From positions 6,312,001-6,376,000 of the forward strand of contig JBAGRP010000001.1 of assembly GCA_036924855.1 (NCBI GenBank): DNA of 64,000 bases. Reading direction: 5' to 3'. The notes beneath the pieces were generated by a model. It was given only the letters and a program-made list of their open reading frames with translations, was not told the origin of the DNA and did not search any database. Shown here one piece after another: positions 52,968 through 63,046 of the stretch (positions are counted from its first letter, which is position 1; every line of letters begins with the position of its first letter). This stretch comes from Nitrobacteraceae bacterium AZCC 2146 (GTDB lineage Bacteria > Pseudomonadota > Alphaproteobacteria > Rhizobiales > Xanthobacteraceae). The position numbers were made by a program, and so were the translations under genes.

Positions 52968-54701
52968 ATGAGCCGTCATAGTGCTGCGCATTATTTCCTC
53001 GAAGGTCTCGTCGACCTCGGCGTCGAATTCATCTTCGCCAATCTCGGCACCGACCACGTCTCCTTGATCGAGGAGATTGCGCGCTGGGATCGCGAGGGCC
53101 GCAAGCATCCCGAGATCATTCTCTGTCCGCATGAGATCGTCGCCGTTCACATGGCCGGCGGCTACGCGCTGGCAACGGGACGAGGACAGGCGGTATTCGT
53201 GCATGTCGATGCCGGAACCGCCAATGCCTGCATGGCGATCCAGAATTTGTTTCGCTACCGATTGCCCGTGATGTTGTTCGCTGGCCGTGCGCCCTACACC
53301 CTGCACGGCGAGTTGACGGGATCGCGCGATACCTACGTGCATTTCGTCCAGGATCCCTTCGACATCGCCAGTATCGTGCGGCCCTACGTCAAATGGGAAT
53401 ATTCGCTGCCGTCCGGCATCGTGGTGAAGGAGGCGCTGACCCGCGCCGGCGCCTTCATGCATAGCGATCCGCCGGGGCCCGTCTATATGATGCTGCCACG
53501 CGAGACGCTGGCCGAAGAATGGGACGAGGCGCAGATGCCAGCCTATCATCCTGCGCGCTATGGCTGCGTGACGGTCGGCGGCATCGATCAGGCGCGCGTC
53601 GACACCATTGCCACCCGACTGATGGAGGCGGAAAACCCGATTGCGCTGACGGCCTATCTCGGTCGCAAGGCAGAGGCCGTCACAGCGCTGGAAAATCTGG
53701 CGCTTGCCTGCGGCATTCGGATCGCGGAGTTCAATTCGATCGATCTCAATATTTCTCAGGATTCGCCTTGTTTCGCTGGCTTCGATGCGTTGCCGTTGCT
53801 CGAGCAGGCCGATGTCGGGTTGTTGCTCGACACCGACGTTCCCTTTGTACCACAATACGCCAAGCGCGTCGAAGCGATCGACTGGATCCAGATCGACGTG
53901 GACCCGTTGAAGTCGGATTTTCCGATGTGGGGATTCCCCACGGACATCCGCGTGCAGGCCGATTGCGCCACGGTACTGCGGCAGGTGCTCGAGGCGGTCG
54001 AAGCGCGCGCCGATGACGGCTTTCGCAAACGCGTCGCCAATCGCATCGCAAGTTGGGGTGCCGCGCGCGACGCCGTCGCCAAACGCCGCACGACCGCCGC
54101 TGCTAACAAGGGCGTGCCGGGCGCGCTCAGCGCGGCCTACTTGTTTGCCACTCTGAACGGCAAACTTTCCCAGGATGATATCGTCGTCAACGAAGCAATA
54201 CGTAATGCGCCGCTGGTGCAGGAACAGATCCATCGCACACAGCCGCACAGCTATGTCGGACTCGCTGGGGGCGGGCTTGGCTTCAGCGGCGGCATGGCCC
54301 TGGGGCTGAAGCTGGCGCAGCCGGAGCGGCGTGTCGTGCAGATCATCGGCGATGGCGCGTTTCATTTCTCCTCGCCGGACTCGGTGTTCGCCGTTGCTCA
54401 GCAATACCAAATTCCGATCCTGACCGTGGTGCTCGACAATGGCGGCTGGCAGGCGGTCAAATCGTCGGTGCAGCGGGTTTATCCGAAGGGGGTTGCCGCC
54501 GAGACTAATTCGTTCCAGTCACAGCTAAGGTCAGGCCGGCAGGGCGAACAGCGCCGTTTTTCGGACATCGGGCGTGCTTTCGGGGCCCATGGCGAACTCG
54601 TCAGCAGACCGGATGAACTTACTGCGGCAATCGATCGCTGTCTTGCCTCGGTCGATGGCGGCATCGCCGCGGTGCTGCATGTTCAGATTACGCCGCTGTA
54701 G
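52968..54701 (+). CDS. Thiamine-diphosphate enzyme (benzoylformate decarboxylase/ALS-like)
   Basis: The 577-residue ThDP enzyme has the three usual domains: N-terminal PYR (H-E-I-V-A-V-H-M-A-G-G-Y-A with the cofactor-activating Glu), middle domain and C-terminal PP domain (I-I-G-D-G-A-F-H-F-S-S-P-D-S ... V-V-L-D-N). Family members decarboxylate or ligate 2-keto acids. Its place after an aromatic hydroxylase suggests a 2-keto acid intermediate is processed. ATG 52968 is used (AGGGAATC upstream). Annotated relatives are generally just called ThDP-requiring proteins, so the reaction is open. Confidence 0.9.
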   Translation: MSRHSAAHYFLEGLVDLGVEFIFANLGTDHVSLIEEIARWDREGRKHPEIILCPHEIVAVHMAGGYALATGRGQAVFVHVDAGTANACMAIQNLFRYRLPVMLFAGRAPYTLHGELTGSRDTYVHFVQDPFDIASIVRPYVKWEYSLPSGIVVKEALTRAGAFMHSDPPGPVYMMLPRETLAEEWDEAQMPAYHPARYGCVTVGGIDQARVDTIATRLMEAENPIALTAYLGRKAEAVTALENLALACGIRIAEFNSIDLNISQDSPCFAGFDALPLLEQADVGLLLDTDVPFVPQYAKRVEAIDWIQIDVDPLKSDFPMWGFPTDIRVQADCATVLRQVLEAVEARADDGFRKRVANRIASWGAARDAVAKRRTTAAANKGVPGALSAAYLFATLNGKLSQDDIVVNEAIRNAPLVQEQIHRTQPHSYVGLAGGGLGFSGGMALGLKLAQPERRVVQIIGDGAFHFSSPDSVFAVAQQYQIPILTVVLDNGGWQAVKSSVQRVYPKGVAAETNSFQSQLRSGRQGEQRRFSDIGRAFGAHGELVSRPDELTAAIDRCLASVDGGIAAVLHVQITPL

Positions 54702-54773
54702 CGGCAGAGACCGTCAATCGCCACCAATAAAGTGCACGCCACGATGCACATGACCCAGGGAGGAATTGAAGCC

Positions 54774-55745
54774 ATGAAGAGTCTTTGCCTCATCATGCTC
54801 GTTGCCATTTGCGCCGCTTATTCCAGCCTTACGTACGCCGCCGAGGACGTGAAATATCCGACCCGGGCCATTCACATCGTCGTCGGCTTTACGCCAGGTG
54901 GAGGCAACGACATCATCGCCCGCATCGTCGGGCAGAAGCTGTCCGAAAGCCTCGGCCAGCCGGTGATCATCGACAATAAGCCCGGTGCGGGTGCGATCCT
55001 CGCCACGGAATATGTCGCGCGGGCGGAACCGGACGGTTACACGCTGCTGGTCGGCGCCAGCGGCGCCATGGTAGTCAACCCGGCGGTCTATGAGAAGTTG
55101 AACTACGACACTCTGCGTGACTTCGTTCCTGTTTCCGAACTCGGATCGTTTCCCCTGATCCTGATCGTCAATACAGCATCGCCGTTCAAGTCGGTGTCGG
55201 ACCTTGTCGCTTATTCCAAAGCGAATCCGGATAAGGCGAACTATTCGAGCTCGTCCGCCGCATTTCAGCTGGCAACGGAATTGTTCAAGCAGAAAACCGG
55301 CGCGAAGATGCAGATGATTCCATACAAGGGCGCTAATGATTCCGTGACCGCCGTGATCGCCGGCGAGGTGACTGCGACGATCGCCGATGCCGGCCCGGTG
55401 TCGGGGCAGGTCAATGGCGGCCAGGCCCGCGCGCTCGCAGTTGCGGCGCCGAAGCGGGTGGACGATCTGCCCGATGTGCCGACGATGAAGGAAACGGGCA
55501 CCGACGTCGAAGTGGTGCTGTGGAGTGGTGTTTTCACGCCCAAAGCGACGCCGCCCGCGATCGTCAAGAAGCTGCAAGACGAGTTCATCCGCATTGCGCG
55601 GTTGCCCGACGTCATCTCGCGCCTCAAGCTTCTGAACATCGAGTCGATCGGTAACTCTTCGGAAGAGTTTTCGCGCGTCATCGCAGCCGATCTCGAACGG
55701 TGGGGCGCTGTTGCGCGCGCCGGCAATATCAAGATGGCGCAATAA
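54774..55745 (+). CDS. Bug-family (TTT) periplasmic substrate-binding protein
   Basis: The 323-residue protein has a signal peptide ending near T-Y-A-A-E and the Bug/TctC fold: I-V-V-G-F-T-P-G-G-G-N-D (phosphate-like loop binding a carboxylate), D-N-K-P-G-A-G-A and P-D-G-Y-T-L-L. It captures a carboxylated solute, probably the aromatic acid or a product, but no TctA/TctB membrane genes are adjacent; Bug proteins are often orphan. GGAGG precedes ATG 54774. It follows the ThDP gene by 72 bases in the same direction. Confidence 0.93.
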   Translation: MKSLCLIMLVAICAAYSSLTYAAEDVKYPTRAIHIVVGFTPGGGNDIIARIVGQKLSESLGQPVIIDNKPGAGAILATEYVARAEPDGYTLLVGASGAMVVNPAVYEKLNYDTLRDFVPVSELGSFPLILIVNTASPFKSVSDLVAYSKANPDKANYSSSSAAFQLATELFKQKTGAKMQMIPYKGANDSVTAVIAGEVTATIADAGPVSGQVNGGQARALAVAAPKRVDDLPDVPTMKETGTDVEVVLWSGVFTPKATPPAIVKKLQDEFIRIARLPDVISRLKLLNIESIGNSSEEFSRVIAADLERWGAVARAGNIKMAQ

Positions 55746-55767
55746 TGGTCGCTGGGGAGGCGAGGAC

Positions 55768-56018
55768 ATGACCGAGCGGCTCAAGGCCGATGTTGTGGTG
55801 GGCGGCGCGGGGCGGGTTGACGCTGGATGAATTTGGCCTGGCGTGGCGCCGATGTCGTCGTGCTGGAATTTTATGCGCAGGGCGAGCCGCCGAGCGTCAA
55901 GTCGAACCACGTCTCGGCGCGCTCGATGGAGATATTTCAACGGCTCGGTGCGGCCAGGAAAGTTCGAGATGCCGGTCTGCCGGCCTTCGTTCGGCAATCG
56001 CTCTACGCTCAATTGTGA
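55768..56018 (+). pseudogene. FAD monooxygenase, 5' fragment with frameshift
   Basis: ATG 55768 (GGGGAGG upstream) opens M-T-E-R-L-K-A-D-V-V-V-G-G-A-G; the frame is lost in the glycine loop (stop at about 55828) and resumes in another frame as M-N-L-A-W-R-G-A-D-V-V-V-L-E then S-N-H-V-S-A-R-S-M-E-I-F. This is the N-terminus of a second FAD aromatic hydroxylase; after about residue 85 nothing follows. A second hydroxylase for the same operon has thus been lost. Confidence 0.75.
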
Positions 56019-56192
56019 CAAACCCTAGCCCACACACAGAGTCTTTGTAAGCAATCAACGATCCCATCAAATCATGGATATCGAATCAAGTGGCGGAAGC
56101 AAGAAAGCAGCCTCATCTCATCTTTGATGGTGATGATGTCTATTGTAGAAATTCGTGACCACCTGGCCCGTGCAAAGCCGCACCAGGATTCG

Positions 56193-59046
56193 TCACTTCA
56201 AAAAGTTGAGATAGGCCTTCGCCGCCTTCAAGTCGGCAGTTTCAAAGCCCTCGCTGAAGCGACCGTACACCGACTGCAGAAGGCTGCGCGCCTCGGCGAT
56301 CCGACCTTGATCCTGCTGCAAGCGAGCAAGGCTTGTTGATGTTCGAAGCTCCCATGCAAGGGCGCCCTGCCGGCGCGCCCAGTCGAGCGATTGCAAGAAG
56401 TGCTGCTCGGCCGCCGTCGCCGCCTGTGGCGTACCCTCCCGCAGCAAGAGTTCTCCTTTGATGCGCAGAAGCTCGGCGACGCACCAGCGCTCCTCGTTGC
56501 GCTCGGACCGTGCGAGCGCCTCCTCGATGATCGAGAGCCCTTCGGCAACCTTACCGTCACGACCGAGCGCGTCAGCCATCTCGGCGCGAAATGGGGTGAA
56601 GAGCATGCTAAACGCGTTGTGTGGGACGCTGGCGAACGCGGTGCGCAGAAGCTCCAACCCGGCACCAATGTCGCCGCGCTTGATGAGCAAGACGCTTCCA
56701 AAGCATCGACCCACGAGGCTCTCCAGCGCGTGCCTAGCGGAAAGCTCCAGAAGCGCCTTCGCGTACCGCTCCGTCAAGGTTAGATCACCGACGAGAAGCA
56801 CGACAAGGGCTGACTGAAGGTGGGCATTGGCCTGCGACAGCGGGTGACCGCTGGCGCGAGCGTCGACTACAAGGCGTTCGACGCTACGGATGGCCTGTTC
56901 GGCAAATCCCTGCAGCCAGAGTATTCGGGAGTGATGCGAATGCGCCAACAATCGCTGGTCGTATTGAAACCTGATGATGTGCGACTTCCTGGCGACATAG
57001 CGACCCAGCATGCGCTCGATGTGTCGCCGCGCTTCTTTCAGGTCACCCAGGGCAAGCAGCGCCACGCCGACCAGACGGCTGCCGATTAGCCCGTCGGCAG
57101 GATCGGTCGATTTCGCCGCATAGGTGCAAAATCTTTCGGCCACCGCCAGCGCTGCCCGATAGCGGCCGCTCGTGAAGCAGTCGATCCACAAGCCCCAAAG
57201 CGCTCGTAGGCGATAGTCCGCATCGTCGAGGCTTTCCGCGATCTCAAAGACCCTTGTCCAGGCCGCTAACGTCTCGGGGCATGAGCCCTTCGTCAGAAAC
57301 AGCGCCGCGCCAAGCGCCGCATGCAATTGCATGTTGCGACGTGCGTCTCGGCTCTCGGTGGGCCCGGAAAGCGCCCGCTCGACGCGACCGCGACATTCCT
57401 CCATCAGCGACAAGTGCACCCACAGCGGCACCGCACCCACGGTCAATGCTGCGCCAACTTCGGCGTCGCCGGTCGGCGAGAAGGCCCAGTCCAAAGCCGT
57501 GCGCACCTGTCCGATCTGATGGCCGTAGCGCACCAGCCACCCGGCCGTTGGCAATGTCTCCAGCTCTATTTCGGTGAGTTCAAAGAGATCCTTGTAATAG
57601 TTGGCATGCCGTCGTGCCACCTGCTCGAACTCGCCGCTTTCAGCGAGCTTCGCCAGGGCGTAGGCGCGTGTCGTCTCGTGTAGCCGATGATGCGCAATCG
57701 CACCTCCGGCATCCAAGGCAACCAGAGACTTCGTGACGAGGTTCGCCAGAAAGTGGACCACGTCAGACGCGGCGATCTCGCCACCCGCCGCCGCCAAGCT
57801 CGCCGCCTCCGCCGTAAAGTAGCCGGCAAATACCGCAAGGCGCCGCAAGACCAGGCGTTCCGGCTCAGGCAGCAACTCATAGCTCCAGTCGAGCGTCGCG
57901 CGCAGCGTCTGGTGCCGAGGCAGAGCCGTTCGGCAGCCGCCGGTCAGTATTGCCAAGTGATCACTCAGGCTTGCGGCGACTCTGCTGGAGCCCAAGCGTG
58001 GCGACGTGAGTTGCAGCAAAATCGATGGCCAGTGGAATGCCATCGAGGCGCCGACAGATTTCAGCAATTACTGGAAGGTTTTCTCCATTCGGCAAAAAAT
58101 CCGACTGCAATGCCCTCGTCGTGGCGATGAAGAGCTGCACCGCGCTGTGACCAGGTATGTCGCCGGGTTCCTCATCCTGGGGCGGCACATCCAACGGGGG
58201 AACGCGATAAACATACTCGCCCTCGATCTTCAGGATCTCCCGGCTCGTTGCAAGAATGGTCGTTTGTGGACACCTGCGCACGACTGTTTCCGCCAATCCG
58301 GCGGCTGCGTCGATCACGTGCTCGCAATTGTCGAGAACAAGCAGAAGCCTCTGTGCCCCGATGGACCGGGCGACGGACTCGGCGGAAATCTCGTTGCCAC
58401 CTAATTTCAAGCCGAGGACTCCAGCCACGGCAGTCGGCACCAGACCGGGATCCGACACCGACACCAGTTCAACGAGCCGAACGTCACTCTGGAGGCTCGG
58501 GAACAAGCCACGGGCCACCTCCATTGCCAGCCTGGTTTTCCCAATTCCCCCCGTTCCGGTCAGCGTGACCACCCGATAGGCGGACAGAAGACCGCGCAGA
58601 TGCTGCACGGCATTAGTTCGGCCGACCAGTTCGGATGCCGCCGCAGGCAAGTTGATTTCGAATGGCTCGGCCGGACTTCGCATCGGTTCGAGGTCCATCG
58701 AATCTACTGGCGATGTGCACTCCTGTCGGTATGTCCACGCACCGAGCAGGCGATAGCCCCGACCGGACGCCGTCTTCAGCATTCCGCGATCCGAACCGAG
58801 CGCCTTGCGAATCGCGGATATGTGAAACTGGAGCGTGTTGTCCTCTACGATCGCGCCCGGCCATATGCGAGCCGCGAGGTCATTCTTGGTGACAAGCTCA
58901 CCGGCCGACTGAACCAGAACCTCGACGATTTCGAACGCGCGCCCCCCGATCGGGACAGGCACTCCGCGCGCGCGTAGTTCGCGCCGAGCGAGATCGACCT
59001 CCCACTTGCCCAATTCATATATCAGTCGTCGGCTTTGTGCGCGCAC
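56193..59046 (-). pseudogene. Winged-helix / STAND ATPase / TPR regulator, frameshifted
   Basis: Read from 59046, the first frame gives an OmpR-type winged helix (R-A-F-E-I-V-E-V-L-V-Q-S-A-G-E-L-V), Walker A T-G-T-G-G-I-G-K-T and Walker B L-L-L-V-L-D-N-C-E-H, then stops soon after T-L-G-L-Q-Q. The other frame resumes with V-A-A-S-L-S-D-H-L-A-I-L-T-G-G and runs through a TPR-like region to 56193. Deleting one base (T at 57981, within CTCCAGCAGAGTCGCC on the coding strand) would restore a single protein of about 950 residues, the same layout as the intact gene at 40170. A natural mutation or a sequencing error is possible. Confidence 0.82.
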
Positions 59047-59122
59047 GTCGCGGCCCTTGTTCAGGATACCTCACGCTTTATCAGAATTTGGCGGTGCGCA
59101 AGCCACTACGGTGATCTTGCCC

Positions 59123-60003
59123 CTACAAACCGGTCCATGTTGAGGGCAATCCTTTCGGGCATTGGAGCTGCCCCGTTTTGTGGTCCAAGGCAATTTCTCG
59201 GACTGTTTGAGTTTGTCGTGCGAACTCGCTCGGCGTCAAGTTGCCGAGCGAGGTATGGGGTCTGTTGTTGTTGTAGTGGCACATCCATTCTTCGAGCCGA
59301 TCGATGGCATCAGCCATCGATAGGAACCACGACGCGTTCAGACATTGTGCCCGCCCACGGCCGTTAAAGGCCTCACAAAATGCGTTGTCCGTGGGCTTTC
59401 CGGGTCTGGAGAAGTCGATCTCCACGCCCTTCAGGTGAGCCCACTGCTCGAGCATTCTGCTGGCAAACTCCGGGCCATTGTCGCACCGAACGGTCTTTGG
59501 CTTGCCGCGTTCCCTTGCCAGCCGCTCAAGGACATCGACGACCTGGAAGGCCCTGAAATTCATTCTCGGAACGATCGCAAGCGATTCTCGCGTGTGGCAA
59601 TCAACAACGGTCAAAAGCCGGAACGGGCGGCCGTCGAACAAGGCGTCCGACACGCGCCGGCGATCTCCGGCCGACCCGAGCGGTAGCGCCAGGCCCGCTT
59701 GCGCTTCGGCAATTTCGACCGGATCGAGAGCCCTTCTTCGCGATATAGCCGGTAGGTCCGCTTGTGGTTTAACCGGTAGCCCTCGCGCAGAAGCAACACG
59801 TGGAGACGCCGGTAGCCATAACGGACCCGACTGGCAGCTAAATCTCTCAGCCGGATGCGCAGTTCAGTTCGCGGGTCGCCGCGCGACTTGTAGCGCTGCG
59901 AAGATCGATGGAAGCCAGTCGCTTTGCAGGCCCGCCGCTCGCCGACATCGGAGACCTGCTGCAGATGGCGCACGATCTCACGTCGGACGGCGGGCCTCAC
60001 CAT
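59123..60003 (-). pseudogene. IS3 OrfB transposase with internal deletion
   Basis: The part from 60003 encodes the OrfB N-terminus (V-R-R-E-I-V-R-H-L, then R-V-R-Y-G-Y-R-R-L-H-V-L-L) up to R-P-E-I-A-G-A. The rest, in another frame, begins S-D-A-L-F-D-G-R-P-F-R-L-L-T-V-V-D-C-H-T-R-E-S-L and keeps the second Asp (R-C-D-N-G-P-E-F) and the Glu (A-F-C-E-A-F-N). The segment normally joining them (W-A-M-D-F with the first catalytic Asp) is deleted near 59657. The transposase is therefore inactive. Confidence 0.85.
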
Positions 60004-60010
60004 TAATGGG

Positions 60011-61359
60011 ATGGTCCGCCCCGTCCTCCGGCGTCATCATGCGGCGGTCAAAGCAAAGGAGGTTGCAATGTCTCAACGCAATATACCGCTCCCTGCGACG
60101 GTCTTTGGAATTGATATCGGCAAGAACATCTTCCACGTCGTCGGTTTGAACAGTGACGGCGTCCCCGTCCAGAGGGTTCGTTTCCGGCGCGACACGCTGT
60201 TACAGTTCTTTGAACGCGCAGCACCTGCGGTTGTGGGGATGGAATCATGTGCTGGCTCGCAGTGGGTCGCCCGGAAGATCAAGGCCCTCGGTCACAAGGT
60301 GCGCCTGATCCCGGCGCAATTTGTGAAGCCCTATGTGAAGTCCAACAAGAGTGACATCATCGACGCGGAGGCCATCGCGGAAGCGACCACCCGGCCGACG
60401 ATGCGGTTTGCAGCAATCAAAAGCGAAGAGCAGGCTGACCTTCAGGCCTTGCATCGTGTGCGCGAACAGATGGTCGGCACGCGAACACGTCTGATCAATC
60501 AGATGCGAGCCTTCTGCCTCGAATACGGTATAGCGCTGCGGCAGGGCGCAGGACTGTTCAAGCTCGACATGCCGCAGGTTCTTGAGAATATGTCGAACGA
60601 CCTCTCGCGTGCCATGCGCAAGCTGCTCGGAGACCTGTTTACGGATCTGCGCCAATTGGAACGACGCATCAGCGACGTCACGAAGGAGATCGAGGCCATC
60701 GCCGATCGAGAAGATGTCGCACGTCGACTCATGACAATTCCCGGCATTGGCGCCTTGGGAGCCACCGCACTGCTGGCGGCCATCGGCGGTGGTCGACAAT
60801 TCCAAAAGGCCCGCGATCTTGCTGCCTGGCTTGGCCTCGTCCCGCGAGAATACTCCACCGGAGGCAAGCAAAAGCTTCTCGGCATTAGCAAACGGGGAAA
60901 TCGGTATGTTCGCAAGCTGCTGGTCCACGGCGCACGATCCTGCTTCCGTCATCTGGATCGAACGCGAGATCGTCTCGGAAGCTGGCTTGACGGCCTTCAA
61001 GCCCGAATGCATCCCAATAAAGCTGTCGTCGCACTTGCCGCCAAAATGGCACGGATTGTTTGGGTTGTCCTGACCAAGCCTGGAGCGCTCTACGAACGCA
61101 GAGACCCTGCCTTCACCTGACGTTCCACGGTCGATTGCAAGGCTCGGGAATAGTGATGACGAAACAGTGGATCAACATGCCGTAAGCCCTGTGCAAAAAA
61201 GCGGGCTGCGTGCCCGAACCATTTATTGGGAACGGCGTGTGCGGATCTCATCATGGCCTGGCTGCAAAAACAGCCCACTCGCGAGAGGCCGGATACATTT
61301 ATGCAACTGGAATCGTCATTTACGATGTCGCGAACCCTTGCATGGACGGGGCGGACCAT
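60011..61359 (+). mobile_element. IS110-family element with 15-bp inverted repeats
   Basis: The perfect inverted pair ATGGTCCGCCCCGTC (60011-60025) and GACGGGGCGGACCAT (61345-61359) brackets one transposase gene. Inverted repeats of this size are typical of the IS1111 branch of IS110 elements. About 220 bases between the stop codon and the right repeat are non-coding and could hold the guide (seek/bridge) RNA known in this family. Confidence 0.78.
60068..61120 (+). CDS. IS110-family transposase
   Basis: The 350-residue transposase has the RuvC-like DEDD domain (V-F-G-I-D-I-G-K-N, V-V-G-M-E-S-C-A-G-S, S-N-K-S-D-I-I-D-A-E-A-I) and the C-terminal Transposase_20 domain (T-I-P-G-I-G-A-L-G-A-T-A-L-L-A-A-I-G, then W-L-G-L-V-P-R-E-Y-S-T-G-G-K, and K-R-G-N-R-Y-V-R). 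AAAGGAGG precedes ATG 60068. All motifs are intact, so it may be active. It was inserted at the orfA/orfB junction of the surrounding IS3 element. Confidence 0.94.
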   Translation: MSQRNIPLPATVFGIDIGKNIFHVVGLNSDGVPVQRVRFRRDTLLQFFERAAPAVVGMESCAGSQWVARKIKALGHKVRLIPAQFVKPYVKSNKSDIIDAEAIAEATTRPTMRFAAIKSEEQADLQALHRVREQMVGTRTRLINQMRAFCLEYGIALRQGAGLFKLDMPQVLENMSNDLSRAMRKLLGDLFTDLRQLERRISDVTKEIEAIADREDVARRLMTIPGIGALGATALLAAIGGGRQFQKARDLAAWLGLVPREYSTGGKQKLLGISKRGNRYVRKLLVHGARSCFRHLDRTRDRLGSWLDGLQARMHPNKAVVALAAKMARIVWVVLTKPGALYERRDPAFT

Positions 61360-61625
61360 ACATTTTTTTCGCAGCACGCCCTGCAGCATCGCCTTGTCCA
61401 GTGTCAGATCGGCCACCACCCGCTTCAGCTTCGCGTTCTCGTCCTCAAGTTGTTTCAGGCGACGGACCTCGGCTACGCCCATACCGGCGTAGACTTTCTT
61501 CCACCGATAAAAGGTCGGCTCCGAAATCCCCAGTTTGCGGAAGATCTCCTCGATCGTCGCACCGCTGTCAGCCTGCCTCAGCGCAAAGGCAATCTGCTCT
61601 TCCGAAAGCCGCTTCCCGTTTCATG
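61350..61625 (-). pseudogene. IS3 OrfA, frameshifted and cut
   Basis: After the ATG near 61625 an extra G puts the frame out; the following sequence reads K-R-L-S-E-E-Q-I-A-F-A-L-R-Q, then E-P-T-F-Y-R-W-K-K-V-Y-A-G-M, then L-K-R-V-V-A-D-L-T-L-D-K, a complete IS3 OrfA helix-turn-helix and zipper. It ends at the run of A residues (L-R-K-K) used for frameshifting, directly at the IS110 border. Confidence 0.72.
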
Positions 61626-61829
61626 GCATCTTCCTTACGTCAGGTTCAGAATGCCCGAAAAAATTGCCCTCAACATAAACCGGTGTGTAGTGGCAGGATC
61701 ATATCTTAGACCACCGGATTTCCGCAGTACCTCACCAGGAGAAGGATACGGGACGCTACGAGTTCGCGTCGATACCGAAATTTCTGACTATTTAAGGATA
61801 TTCCTAATTTCCCGGTCGTGAAAGGCCAT

Positions 61830-63046
61830 TCAAACGACACCGACTTTTCGGTGAGAACCTATTAATCGGAGTGAAGGCGCTATCTCAGTTCGATTTCGAC
61901 CCTTGCGTTTGGCGTCATACAACGCACCGTCGGCAGCCCTTATGAGATTTTGTGCATCGAGTCCTGCATTCGGGACCATAGATGCAGCCCCCACACTTAT
62001 TGTAGGAACGATATCGGGCCGGCTCTTCTGTTCAGCACGCAACCTCAGTACGTTCTCGCGAACCCGCTCGGCGATTTGGTAAGCTCCTTCAATGGATTCT
62101 CCCGGCAGCAGAACGGCAAATTCCTCTCCGCCGTACCGTGCACTGAGATCGGCAGGGCGGCCTGCCCCTCGTGCGATGCACCCTGCAATTGCAGCAAGGA
62201 CTCTGTCCCCGGCTTGGTGGCCGTGTTCATCGTTGTATGCTTTGAAGCAATCAATATCGATCATGAGAAAGGAAATCGTAGTTTGCGTACGTCGGGACCG
62301 GAGCCACTCGAGTTCGATGACTTCGTCCAAACGGCGCCTATTGCAAAGCCCCGTCAAACTATCGGTGGTGGCCGTGATAGCAAGCTGATATTCAATTTCG
62401 CCGCGCTGCCGCAACTCGCTCGCCAAGAATCCGACCAGAGCGATATTCATCGCACACAGTACAACAATCAGCGGGCCTAACTCAGCCTTATCGTTCCAGC
62501 GACAACACCAGCGAATGATCCATCCGGGTTCGATATCCGGCGGCTCAAGCTCATAACATGCTCTCCATCGCTCGTGACCCACGGACGGCTGATGTATAAA
62601 CCCACATTATCTCGCTGTTGATGGACCAGGAAAAAATCCCGGTGCGAATGACTGGTTGCGGGAAAATCAGCTAACTGAGAATCGATTGCCACCATTCCCA
62701 CCGCGTCTATTACGAGAATTCCGCCAAGCCCCTTTGCAGTCGCCGCTCGATCGAACAAAACCATCCGACGAACTTCTGAACGGAGGCCGTCGATATCCGG
62801 AAGTTTCAAGCCGTCAATCACCCCTTGAAGCGATAGATCGTACAGTTCGATGTTTCGGGAAATGTCAATTCCGATCGTGGAAACCAAGTTAGTCGCAGCA
62901 TCGAGAGCCTCTTGCCGATCCCTGCGACGCATTTCCCATAAAACATTCGCGAAGATTGCAGACAAGCTTAGCGTGACTATCGTGCCCAGCGCGATCAAAC
63001 GCTTTGCATATGTTGGCTTGCGAATGAGTTGATGATTCGATGACAT
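61830..63046 (-). pseudogene. Membrane GGDEF diguanylate cyclase gene with internal deletion/frameshift
   Basis: The first frame (63046-62477) gives a transmembrane helix and the first half of a PDC/dCache sensor (R-L-I-A-L-G-T-I-V-T-L-S-L, then D-G-L-K-L-P-D-I-D-G-L) and stops after G-T-I-R-L-S. A second frame (62582-61830) gives a transmembrane segment (P-L-I-V-V-L-C-A-M-N-I-A-L-V-G-F-L) and a GGDEF domain (T-D-S-L-T-G-L-C-N-R-R, R-Y-G-G-E-E-F) with an intact I-site R-P-A-D. The second half of the sensor is missing, so a deletion has fused the two parts out of frame. The GGDEF part could still be made if a start exists, which I cannot show. Confidence 0.78.

Larger units (their letters stand above)
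59118..61695 (-). mobile_element. IS3-family element, interrupted by IS110
   Basis: The ends TGCCCCTACAAACCGGT...ATGTTGAGGGCAAT (from 59118) and their mirror (to 61695) are inverted repeats, each continuing into TTCGGGCATT. Between them lie a degenerate orfA (61350-61625) and orfB (59123-60003), both on the minus strand, separated by an IS110 element (60011-61359). Confidence 0.82.

Noticed and set aside
52854..54410. 518-codon frame opposite the ThDP enzyme
   Set aside because: Shadow frame; the ThDP motifs are clear on the plus strand.
54714..56021. 435-codon frame opposite the Bug-type binding protein
   Set aside because: Shadow frame without motif; the plus-strand protein has a signal peptide and family pattern.
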